A stretch of 64,000 nucleotides of DNA from SIG565 sp045650565 (GTDB lineage: Bacteria > Bacillota > Clostridia > Oscillospirales > Acutalibacteraceae), in NCBI GenBank assembly GCA_045650565.1, contig JAZRRG010000042.1, forward strand, positions 59,571 to 123,570, in the 5' to 3' direction. Made by a program: the position numbers and the translations under genes. The notes beneath the pieces are model-generated. The model ran no database searches. It was not told the origin of the DNA and saw nothing but the letters and a program-made list of their open reading frames with translations. This document shows positions 57,358 through 64,000 of this stretch, piece by piece (within the stretch, counting starts at the first letter, position 1; the number at the start of each line of letters is the position of its first letter).

Positions 57358-57999
57358 TTATTTACGGTTTGCTTTAACAATTTCTACCGACTGTTTGCAC
57401 AAATTGGTTATTTCATCCCATTTACCATTATCTATCAGGTCAGCCGTTACCATATATGAGCCGCCGCAAGCGCAAATTGTGGGGCAGGAGATATAGTCGG
57501 CAAGGTTTTTAAGTGAAATCCCACCTGTGGGCATAACCTTAAACTGTGGGAAAGGCGCTGCCATTGCCTTAATCTTTGCAAGTCCGCCCGACTGCTCAGC
57601 AGGAAAGAATTTTAACACCTTAAGACCTAATCTAAAAGCCAAGTGATAATCGGTGGGTGTTGTGCAACCGGGGAAAATATCAATACCTTTTGCTTGTGCG
57701 TATTTTACTAAATCAGCATCAAGCCCGGGGGTTACTATAAATTTAGCACCCGCCGCTATTGCTTCATCAATTTGGGCTTCGCTCATTACAGTACCTGCGC
57801 CAACTAACATATCGGGATAAGCATCAACCATCAGCTTTATTGCCTTTGCGGCACCTGCCGCACGGAAGGTAACCTCGGCTACGGGCATACCACCGTCAAT
57901 CAGCGCCTTTGCAAGAGGTACAGCGTCACGCTCGGGATTGTTAAGTTTGATTACAGGGACTACGCCTATTTCACTTACTTTTTCTGATACAAAACTCAT
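57358..57999 (-). CDS. eda: 2-keto-3-deoxy-6-phosphogluconate / 4-hydroxy-2-oxoglutarate aldolase
   Basis: Class I aldolase that splits KDPG to pyruvate and glyceraldehyde 3-phosphate. 213 residues: VPVIKLNNPERDAVPLAKALIDGG, AEVTFRAAGA (Glu), LVGAGTVMSEAQ, the Schiff-base lysine in AKFIVTPGLD, and LKFFPAEQSGGLAKIKAM. There is no edd next to it, so it may serve uronate degradation. Short 19-base gap from nfnB upstream (nfnA-nfnB-eda order), but joint transcription is only likely, not shown. Confidence 0.93.
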   Translation of the reverse strand: MSFVSEKVSEIGVVPVIKLNNPERDAVPLAKALIDGGMPVAEVTFRAAGAAKAIKLMVDAYPDMLVGAGTVMSEAQIDEAIAAGAKFIVTPGLDADLVKYAQAKGIDIFPGCTTPTDYHLAFRLGLKVLKFFPAEQSGGLAKIKAMAAPFPQFKVMPTGGISLKNLADYISCPTICACGGSYMVTADLIDNGKWDEITNLCKQSVEIVKANRK

Positions 58000-58018
58000 A
58001 AAAGCACCTCATTTATAT

Positions 58019-59407
58019 TTATTTTTTAGATTTTATATATTCATCTATCGCCTTTGCGGCTGTTTTACCCGCACCCATAGCGAGTATTACCGTGGCGGCA
58101 CCCGTAACGGCATCTCCGCCTGCAAACACACCTTCACGGGAGGTTTGTCCGTCTTCACCTGCTACTATACCGCCCCAGGAGGTCGTTTCGAGTCCCTCGG
58201 TTGTAGATTTTATAAGGGGATTAGGAGAAGTACCAAGTGCCATAAGTACACTATCAACCTCGATTTCGAATTCACTGTTTTCTTTTACTACAGGTCGGCG
58301 CCTACCCGACGCATCGGGCTCGCCAAGTGTCATTTGGGCACATCTGATTTTATCTACAAAGCCATCCTCATTTCCCAAAATTTCTACGGGATTGGTAAGG
58401 GTTTTAAAGATAATACCCTCTTCTATTGCGTGTTCGATTTCCTCTTGTCGTGCGGGTAATTCCTCCATGCCTCTGCGGTATACAATATACACCTGGGAGC
58501 CCAACCGTTTAGCGCAACGGGCGGCATCCATAGCAACGTTACCGCCACCCACAACCGCCACACACCGTGCTTTATGCACGGGTGTATCGCTGTCAGGCGA
58601 ATATGCTTTCATAAGGTTTATGCGGGTTAAAAATTCGTTTGCCGAAGATACACCCTTTAAATTTTCTCCCTTGATATTCATAAATTTTGGAAGCCCCGCA
58701 CCCGAGCCGATAAACACCGCATCAAAGCCGTATTCATCCATCAATTCATCAATAGAAAAGGTCTTTCCGATAACGGTGTTGGTTTTAATTTCAACTCCCA
58801 AAGCTTTAAGTCCGTTTATTTCACGCTCAACAATGGCTTTGGGTAAACGGAATTCGGGTATACCGTATACCAGCACGCCGCCGGCAATGTGCAACGCCTC
58901 AAAGATGGTTACCTTGTAGCCCATTTTTGCAAGCTCACCCGCACAGGTAAGTCCCGAAGGACCCGAGCCGATAACTGCTACCTTGTGGGAAAGTGCATCG
59001 GGGCGCATAACCGCCATATTACCCTTTGCACCCATATAATCGGCAACAAATCTTTCAAGGCGGCCAATGGCTACGCTCTCACCCTTTATACCTCGTACGC
59101 ATTTTTGCTCACACTGTGTCTCTTGCGGACAAACTCTGCCGCAAACGGCAGGCAGTGCGGAGGAAAGGGAAATAATTTTATACGCCTCTTCGAACTTGCC
59201 TTCGGCAACCATTTGGATAAAGGCGGGGATATCTATATCTACAGGGCAACCCGAAACACAGGGTTTGTGCTTACAGTTAAGGCAACGCTGTGCCTCAGAT
59301 ATCGCCTGTTCCCTTGTGTAACCCAGCGCAACCTCGCTAAATACAGTGGCTCGGAATTCGGGGGAAAGGGTAGGCATTTCATTGCGCTTTGGTGACATAT
59401 TAGCCAT
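58019..59407 (-). CDS. nfnB: NfnB / glutamate synthase small-subunit-like NADPH oxidoreductase
   Basis: Large subunit of electron-bifurcating NADH-dependent ferredoxin:NADP oxidoreductase. 462 residues: N-terminal region with two [4Fe-4S] sites (AISEAQRCLNCKHKPCVSGCPVDIDIP; CGRVCPQETQCEQKCVRG), FAD-binding VAVIGSGPSGLTCAGELAKMG, NAD(P)-binding VAVVGGGNVAMDAARCAKRLG, and VFAGGDAVTGAATVILAMGAG near the end. The gene starts at 59407, directly after the nfnA stop. As a stand-alone it is often named gltA; here NfnA next door makes Nfn the better name. Confidence 0.93.
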   Translation of the reverse strand: MANMSPKRNEMPTLSPEFRATVFSEVALGYTREQAISEAQRCLNCKHKPCVSGCPVDIDIPAFIQMVAEGKFEEAYKIISLSSALPAVCGRVCPQETQCEQKCVRGIKGESVAIGRLERFVADYMGAKGNMAVMRPDALSHKVAVIGSGPSGLTCAGELAKMGYKVTIFEALHIAGGVLVYGIPEFRLPKAIVEREINGLKALGVEIKTNTVIGKTFSIDELMDEYGFDAVFIGSGAGLPKFMNIKGENLKGVSSANEFLTRINLMKAYSPDSDTPVHKARCVAVVGGGNVAMDAARCAKRLGSQVYIVYRRGMEELPARQEEIEHAIEEGIIFKTLTNPVEILGNEDGFVDKIRCAQMTLGEPDASGRRRPVVKENSEFEIEVDSVLMALGTSPNPLIKSTTEGLETTSWGGIVAGEDGQTSREGVFAGGDAVTGAATVILAMGAGKTAAKAIDEYIKSKK

Positions 59408-60256
59408 TTATTTTACCCCCTTAAACAAATTACAGGTGTCAGTATGGCGCTGCCTTTCAAACGGTGCATATATATTGCTTCTGGCAATTGCCTCATCAAA
59501 ATCTATTTCGTGTCCATCAAATTCGGGACCGTCAACACAGGCAAAAACAGTTTTACCGCCAACACTCAGTCGGCAGCCACCACACATACCGGTGCCATCA
59601 ATCATAATAGGATTCATAGAGGCAACAGTTTTTATGCCATACTCTTTTGTAAGGGCGCATACATATTTCATCATAACAAGCGGACCGATGGTTATAACCT
59701 CATCAAATGTCTCCCCTCTTTCAATCAAAGCTTTAAGCGCATCGGTAACAAGCCCCTTTTGACCACAGCTACCGTCATCGGTCATAAGCAAAAAGGTATC
59801 GCTCACGGCTTTAAATTCATCCTCTAAAATTACCAAATCCTTATTTCTAAAGCCGATAATTGAGGTTACCTCACAGCCGAGTGAATGTAGCTTTTTGGCA
59901 ACAGGATAGGCAATAGCTGAGCCCACGCCACCGCCTATAACAGCAACCTTGTGAAGTCCGTCCGTTTTGGTGGGTTTACCTAAGGGTCCAACAAAATCGG
60001 TAATATACTCACCCTCGTTTTTGTGACCTAACTTTTCGGTGGTGGCGCCTACAATTTGAAAAATAATTGTAACGGTACCTACCTTTCTATCAAAATCGGC
60101 AATGGTTAAGGGTATACGCTCGCCGTTTTCATCCACACGCAAAATTATAAACTGTCCTGGCTCGGCCTTACGGGCAACAAAGGGAGCAGCAATTTCCATA
60201 AGGACTACAGTAGGGTTTAAAATTTTCTTTTTAATTATCTTATACAATATATTCAC
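59408..60256 (-). CDS. nfnA: NfnA / ferredoxin-NADP reductase-like subunit
   Basis: FAD and [2Fe-2S] subunit, 282 residues. PFVARKAEPGQFIILRVDENGERIPLT gives the FAD-binding barrel (RxPLT motif), VAVIGGGVGSAIAYPVA the nucleotide fold, and DGTGMCGGCRLSVGGKTVFACVDGPEF the four cysteines of the [2Fe-2S] cluster (C-x2-4-C). Reads directly into nfnB. Bifurcates electrons from NADPH to ferredoxin and NAD, balancing pools together with Rnf. SD is unusual: GGAGTG before the ATG. Confidence 0.93.
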   Translation of the reverse strand: MNILYKIIKKKILNPTVVLMEIAAPFVARKAEPGQFIILRVDENGERIPLTIADFDRKVGTVTIIFQIVGATTEKLGHKNEGEYITDFVGPLGKPTKTDGLHKVAVIGGGVGSAIAYPVAKKLHSLGCEVTSIIGFRNKDLVILEDEFKAVSDTFLLMTDDGSCGQKGLVTDALKALIERGETFDEVITIGPLVMMKYVCALTKEYGIKTVASMNPIMIDGTGMCGGCRLSVGGKTVFACVDGPEFDGHEIDFDEAIARSNIYAPFERQRHTDTCNLFKGVK

Positions 60257-60352
60257 TCCATTTGGACAAGCTTAAAATCTCATACTATTATACCATCTGT
60301 AAACAAAAAAATCTATAGTGCGTAAAAAAAAGATGATTTTTTTGAACAATTA

Positions 60353-60361
60353 TGTTATAAT
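60353..60361 (+). promoter_or_regulatory. Extended -10 promoter of the acyltransferase gene
   Basis: TGTTATAAT matches an extended -10 (TGnTATAAT). The -35 is poor (ATGATT, 17 bases). Confidence 0.6.
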
Positions 60362-60393
60362 AGACAAAGTATATTGGCTCGGAGGTGATATAA

Positions 60394-61605
60394 TTGGCAA
60401 ACAAAAAATGGATTAAAACAAGACATGCGATTGTAAGAAATATTTTATATTCTATATTGGCTCCGTATTCAAGGATTAAATACGGCATTAAAATCGAAAG
60501 ATTCAAGCAGCAAAACGGGCGTCAATATCTAGTTTTGTTTAATCATCAAACGGCGTTTGACCAGTTTTTTGTGGGCATGTCCTTTAAGGGAGCAGTGTAT
60601 TATCTCGCATCCGAGGACCTTTTTTCAAACGGTTGGATTTCTTCGGTTATTAGATATCTCGTAGCGCCGATTCCTATAAAGAAGCAAACTGCTGATGTAG
60701 GCGCAGTGCGAAACTGCATACGTGTTGCGAAAGAGGGGGCTACCATTGCAATAGCGCCTGAGGGCAACCGTACATACAGCGGAAAAACCGAGTATATGAG
60801 TCCTGCCATCGCTTCACTTGCAAAGGTATTAAAGCTGCCCGTTGCCCTTTATAGAATTGAGGGCGGATACGGAGCGCATCCTCGCTGGAGTGATGTTGTG
60901 CGAAAAGGCAAAATGCGTGCTTATGTTGCCGAGGTTATAGAGCCAGAACAGGTAAAAGAAATGAGCGAGGAAGAGCTTTTTGCAAAAATCGAAAAAGTGC
61001 TTTATGTGAATGAAGCCAATGATAAAAATGAATTCCACCATAAAAAGACGGCAGAGTTTTTAGAAAGGGCAATATATGTATGTCCGTTCTGCGGTCTTTC
61101 AAAGTTTGTAAGCCATAATCACATAATTGAGTGTGAAAAATGTGAACGGCGTATTGTGTATAATCCCGATACAACCCTTTCGGGTGTCGGTTTTGAGTTT
61201 CCGTTTAGGTTTGTGAACGACTGGTATGAGTATCAAAAGCTGGTCGTTAATAAATTAGATTTAACCGAGTATATTGAGGGTCCGCTGTTTACCGATACCG
61301 CACGGCTTTCTCAAGTTATAATAAATAAGCGAAAGCAGCTTCTTTGCGAACAAATAACTGTTTTGTTGTACTCAGATAGAATTGTTATTGATGAGGGCGG
61401 AGAGCAAATGCGAGAGTTTCGGTTTAGCCAGACCGATGCAGTAACTGTGCTCGGCAAAAACAAGCTAAATATATATTTTGATAAAAGTGTATATCAACTA
61501 AAGGGCGACAAACACTTCAACGCACTTAAATATGTGAATATATTTAATCGTTTCATAAATGTAAGTAAGGGTGGTAAGGTAAATGAGCAATTTTTGGGAC
61601 TCTAA
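60394..61605 (+). CDS. PlsC-like acyltransferase with zinc ribbon and C-terminal domain
   Basis: Membrane-associated lysophospholipid/glycerol-3-phosphate acyltransferase-like protein, 403 residues. The acyltransferase (about 1-205) has NHQTAFDQF (HxxxxD catalytic motif, near 50-55), IAPEGNRTYSGK (the PEGxRS-type block, near 126) and PVALYRIEGGYG. Then a zinc ribbon at about 229-250, CPFCG and CEKCERR, followed by a beta-rich C-terminal domain of about 150 residues that I do not recognise (FPFRFVNDWYEY, LLYSDRIVIDEGGEQM). PlsC enzymes are usually about 200-250 residues. Start TTG 60394 with GGAGGTGAT. It overlaps the transporter by 23 bases. Confidence 0.85.
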   Translation: MANKKWIKTRHAIVRNILYSILAPYSRIKYGIKIERFKQQNGRQYLVLFNHQTAFDQFFVGMSFKGAVYYLASEDLFSNGWISSVIRYLVAPIPIKKQTADVGAVRNCIRVAKEGATIAIAPEGNRTYSGKTEYMSPAIASLAKVLKLPVALYRIEGGYGAHPRWSDVVRKGKMRAYVAEVIEPEQVKEMSEEELFAKIEKVLYVNEANDKNEFHHKKTAEFLERAIYVCPFCGLSKFVSHNHIIECEKCERRIVYNPDTTLSGVGFEFPFRFVNDWYEYQKLVVNKLDLTEYIEGPLFTDTARLSQVIINKRKQLLCEQITVLLYSDRIVIDEGGEQMREFRFSQTDAVTVLGKNKLNIYFDKSVYQLKGDKHFNALKYVNIFNRFINVSKGGKVNEQFLGL

Positions 61606-62965
61606 TGTATGGTGCAGCATAAATATTATAGCAATTTTGCTTTTGAGCTTACTTGTGGCTCATATGCTAAAAAGGTCAATCAAGATTTTGAGAGTATCGC
61701 TTATTCCCACATCGGTGCTAGGCGGCGCCTTGCTCCTTATTGTTGCGGGTATATATAATCTCATAACGGGAGATATAATGTTTGAAACCGAGTTTTTCGG
61801 AGGAAACGGTTACAACTCATTAGAGGTAATTACATATCATACCTTAGCGCTCGGCTTTATAGCATCAACCTTTAAATCGAGCAAGGGTAAGCTTACAAAG
61901 CAGCGCACATCGGAAATTTTTAATACAGGCGTAACAACGGTTTCTACTTATTTAATACAGGGCATTGTTGGTCTTGCAATAACTATGGTAGCGGCAGCTA
62001 TTGTTTCGGGCTTTTTCTCGGCGGCAGGTCTCTTATTGCCCTTTGGCTACGGTCAAGGCACAGGTCAGGCGCTTAACTACGGAAATATATATGAAACCCA
62101 GTTCGGTTTTGTAGGCGGTAAGAGCTTCGGTCTTACTATAGCGGCATTGGGCTTTTTAAGTGCAAGTCTTGGCGGCGTAATACACCTTAATATCCTAAAA
62201 AAGAAAAACAAGATAAAGCTAAGCAGTGCAGATGATGACACCGCAATCGATGAAAATGTAAAGCAAAGCGGAGAAATCCCAATGCAAGGCAGTATGGATA
62301 AAATGACTATACAGGTAGCGCTTGTGGTTTCGGCGTATCTTTTAACCTACCTTTTAATGTTGGGACTTGGCAAGCTGTTACCGGGTATGAAATCGGTTGT
62401 TTATGGCTTTAACTTTCTACTTGGTGTATTAAGCGCAACGCTTATTAAGGTGGTTGTGAATTTCCTGCGCAAGAAAAAGATTATAAACAGAGGTTATATT
62501 AACGATTTCTTAATGACCAGAACCAGCAATTTCTTCTTTGATTTAATGGTGGTCTCGGGCATTGCGGCAATACGCCTCGGTATACTTGAAACCTATTGGG
62601 GAATTATGCTTATTCTCGGTGTTGTGGGACTTGTTATAACCTACATATATAACTACTTTGTGGTTAAAAAACTCTTTAAGGATTACCCCGAGGAGCAATT
62701 CCTTATGATGTACGGAATGCTAACGGGTACTGCAAGTACGGGAACAATTCTTCTTCGTGAAATTGACCCCGATTTTGAAACACCTGCAGCCGATAATATG
62801 GTTTATCAAAACTTCCCCGCAATAGTTTTCGGCTTCCCCATAATGCTTTTGGCAACATTAGCACCCGTAAGACCGTTGCTTACCTTGATTCTTCTTATAG
62901 CTTTCTTTGTAGTGCTCAATATAATACTTTTCAGAAGGTATATTTTTAAGAAAAAAGAAAAATAA
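61583..62965 (+). CDS. ESS-family sodium/glutamate symporter-like transporter (GltS-like)
   Basis: Integral membrane protein, 460 residues, about 11 helices in two inverted halves. Family motif GYGQGTGQALNYGNIYE (about 153-169) and second-half GMLTGTASTGTILLREIDPD (about 376-395) are the re-entrant-loop regions with Gly/Ser; the central cytoplasmic loop is charged. Substrate probably glutamate or another dicarboxylate with Na+, not provable. Start ATG 61583 with GGTAAGG within the acyltransferase end; overlap by 23 bases in a different frame. Confidence 0.85.
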   Translation: MSNFWDSNVWCSINIIAILLLSLLVAHMLKRSIKILRVSLIPTSVLGGALLLIVAGIYNLITGDIMFETEFFGGNGYNSLEVITYHTLALGFIASTFKSSKGKLTKQRTSEIFNTGVTTVSTYLIQGIVGLAITMVAAAIVSGFFSAAGLLLPFGYGQGTGQALNYGNIYETQFGFVGGKSFGLTIAALGFLSASLGGVIHLNILKKKNKIKLSSADDDTAIDENVKQSGEIPMQGSMDKMTIQVALVVSAYLLTYLLMLGLGKLLPGMKSVVYGFNFLLGVLSATLIKVVVNFLRKKKIINRGYINDFLMTRTSNFFFDLMVVSGIAAIRLGILETYWGIMLILGVVGLVITYIYNYFVVKKLFKDYPEEQFLMMYGMLTGTASTGTILLREIDPDFETPAADNMVYQNFPAIVFGFPIMLLATLAPVRPLLTLILLIAFFVVLNIILFRRYIFKKKEK

Positions 62966-62970
62966 AGAGC

Positions 62971-63005
62971 AAAAGGCATCAACCGTTATGGTTGATGCCT
63001 TTTTG
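62971..63005 (+). terminator. Terminator of the acyltransferase-transporter unit
   Basis: AAAAGGCATCAACC / GGTTGATGCCTTTTT with GTTAT loop. Confidence 0.9.
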
Positions 63006-63227
63006 TTATTAGTAAATAATTACGAATGTTTAAAAAATAATTTATTCTTTATTTTAACTAAAAAATTGATGGGGAACATAATAATAACAGAAACAACTGG
63101 ATTGTCACACGATTTTGTTAGACAGTTACAGAGTAACAGCAAAAAAACATATAATTTTTCGGTAGAAACATTTTATAAAATATCTGTAGCCCTTGATGTG
63201 AGTATGAATAAACTGATAAAAAAGTAA
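63003..63227 (+). pseudogene. XRE-like helix-turn-helix remnant
   Basis: The frame gives LKNNLFFILTKKLMGN, then IIITETTGLSHDFVRQLQS and SVETFYKISVALDVSMNKLIKK, which resembles small XRE regulators (helix-turn-helix near TGLSHDFVRQL, closing helix ALDVSMNKL). There is no ribosome binding site or good start; the only upstream ATG is in the preceding terminator. The expected first-helix end (sQxxLA) is altered. So either a 5'-truncated remnant or a short gene beginning at ATG 63069. A terminator follows at once. Confidence 0.45.
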
Positions 63228-63248
63228 AACCACCCGGAAGGGTGGTTT
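63227..63248. terminator. Hairpin after the XRE-like remnant
   Basis: AAACCACCC / GGGTGGTTT with GGAA loop, overlapping the stop; weak tail. Confidence 0.6.
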
Positions 63249-63271
63249 GAGTTTAGAACGAGGAGATTTAT

Positions 63272-63721
63272 TTAATAAAATTGATGTTCGCAAGTAAGAC
63301 AAATATATTTTCCGGATTGTGTACGGGCCACATTGTTACTGTGGCATTTGGGACATAAAATTATTGCCTTATCATCATGGTTGGTGAAAGCATTTTCATT
63401 TTTAAAAGTAATATCAACTTGCTCAAAAATCTCATTGAAAGCACGGCTTTGTTCATCTGTCATATTGATATTTCTAATTACGGTAGTTCTTTTGCGTTTT
63501 TTGTTTTCAAGCATACTTTCGATTTTTAAAGAAATAATCAAAACAAAAACCATGAGTATAACCCAAGCAAAAATCATCCAGTCACGAATGTATTCTATTA
63601 GGATTTCGTGGTGATAATTATTCAAATACATTACGGTTCCCAACGGTAGAAAAACAGTAAGAATAAGAGAAATTAATCTTATATACCAATATGGATGTAA
63701 TCCTGTACCATTATGATGCAT
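63272..63721 (-). CDS. Two-helix membrane protein with C-terminal zinc ribbon
   Basis: 149 residues from ATG 63721, preceded by TTTGGAGATG; an upstream ATG at 63751 would make the binding site internal. Helices at about 15-33 (LISLILTVFLPLGTVMYL) and 46-66 (WMIFAWVILMVFVLIISL), a basic linker (ENKKRKRTTVIR), a cytoplasmic helix (TDEQSRAFNEIFEQV) and a zinc ribbon CPKCHSNNVARTQSGKYICLTC. Similar small ribbon-bearing membrane proteins exist, but I know no function. Single gene. Confidence 0.72.
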   Translation of the reverse strand: MHHNGTGLHPYWYIRLISLILTVFLPLGTVMYLNNYHHEILIEYIRDWMIFAWVILMVFVLIISLKIESMLENKKRKRTTVIRNINMTDEQSRAFNEIFEQVDITFKNENAFTNHDDKAIILCPKCHSNNVARTQSGKYICLTCEHQFY

Positions 63722-63846
63722 AGTATCATCTCCAAAAAATTTCTTTGTCATAGAAAATATTTTTCGTTTAGATTATAACATATGATTTAATATAACACAA
63801 AGGTAACTTCTTTACTATTACTTATTACCTAATCGACAAGTTTCGA

Positions 63847-63918
63847 AAGAGAAGAGTGAAAAGTGAAGAGTGAAGAGGTGAAAGTTGTATAGTAAAAGTG
63901 GACACATTGAAGAGTGAA
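63847..63918. repeat. GAAGAGTGAA-type short repeats around the IS left end
   Basis: GAAGAGTGAAAAGTGAAGAG and variants (GAAGAGTGAA at 63851, GAAGAGGTGAA later, GAAGAGTGAA again at 63910). Low-complexity purine repeats both outside and inside the presumed IS end. Confidence 0.55.
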
Positions 63919-64000
63919 TGGTAAAATACATACAGAGAGGTGTTCACAATGAAACGAACTTTCAGTAAAGAATTTAAGGTCAAGGCGTGCGAGTTAGTAT
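63886..64000 (+). mobile_element. Left end of an IS3-family insertion sequence (truncated by window)
   Basis: TGTATAGTAAAAGTGGACAC (63886-63905) has the TG start and GTGGACAC block of IS3/IS150-group terminal repeats; about 60 bases later a transposase OrfA begins. The right end is outside. Confidence 0.65.
63949..64000 (+). CDS. IS3-family transposase OrfA, 3' end outside window
   Basis: Starts MKRTFSKEFKVKACELV, the characteristic beginning of the IS3-group OrfA helix-turn-helix (KRxFSxEFKxxAV). Ribosome binding site AGAGAGGTG eight bases upstream of ATG 63949. Only 17 codons are visible. Confidence 0.75.
   Translation, partial: MKRTFSKEFKVKACELV

Overview
The window is about 42-45% GC by eye, densely coded on both strands, and looks like the chromosome of a strictly anaerobic, Gram-positive, probably spore-forming Clostridia member (Oscillospirales-like is my best guess from protein style, not proven). 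The reasons are a class III (oxygen-sensitive) ribonucleotide reductase, a complete rnfCDGEAB operon, NfnAB, a flavodiiron protein paired with rubredoxin, a SleB-type spore cortex hydrolase, HrcA/CIRCE heat-shock control, AGGAGG-type ribosome binding sites, and frequent TTG/GTG starts. TGA is used as a normal stop.

Layout. 1-3.9 kb: nrdG (cut by the window edge), nrdD with a fused redoxin domain, and trxB. 4.0-10.2 kb (minus): murD, two M42 peptidases, a GNAT protein, a methionine-gamma-lyase-like PLP enzyme and a propeller-like protein, read as one long operon. 10.3-21.3 kb: transporter, orphan PqqD-like protein, NAD(P)HX dehydratase, lipoprotein, a 44-aa gene, G5/3D cell-wall protein, pyrR, mnmA, LUD protein, D-Ala-D-Ala carboxypeptidase, pgi, a mini P-loop protein and a nonsense-mutated membrane gene. 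21.4-29 kb: oxidoreductase, a queuosine-precursor transporter behind a preQ1-I riboswitch, deacetylase, fprA-rubredoxin, YwaF-like membrane protein, a decayed HAD phosphatase, a MITE-like repeat and glnA. 29.3-34.1 kb (minus): a TetR regulator translationally coupled to a 1342-residue sorted surface protein, next to tRNA-fMet; this block looks like accessory DNA. 34.6-37.5 kb (minus): zur-znuA-znuC-znuB with a Zur/Fur-like operator. 37.6-42.5 kb: rnfCDGEAB. 42.6-44.1 kb: a structured leader RNA with terminator ahead of an OadB sodium pump and a 43-aa membrane partner. 44.1-50 kb: sleB, then hrcA-grpE-dnaK-dnaJ interrupted by a degenerate four-helix-bundle element. 50-57 kb: GH20 glycosidase, membrane protein, trmL, and the glycolytic run pgk-tpiA-gpmI. 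57.3-64 kb: eda, nfnB-nfnA, an acyltransferase with a zinc ribbon, an ESS-family transporter, small proteins and the left end of an IS3-family element.

How the parts fit. Rnf couples ferredoxin/NAD redox chemistry to an ion gradient. OadB and an ESS-family symporter are sodium-linked, and Nfn links NADH, NADPH and ferredoxin. With FprA-rubredoxin and NrdD-TrxB this is a redox toolkit for an anaerobe. Mobile and decaying DNA is modest: a two-copy inverted-repeat element with a perfect 78-bp shared core, a four-helix-bundle insertion flanked by GGATTT-type repeats, one IS end and four broken genes. I found no CRISPR array, prophage, rRNA or obvious defence island. The items most worth a second look are the oadB leader RNA with its 43-aa neighbour, the MITE-like family that supplies the end of a coding gene, the insertion between dnaK and dnaJ, and the NrdD-redoxin fusion.
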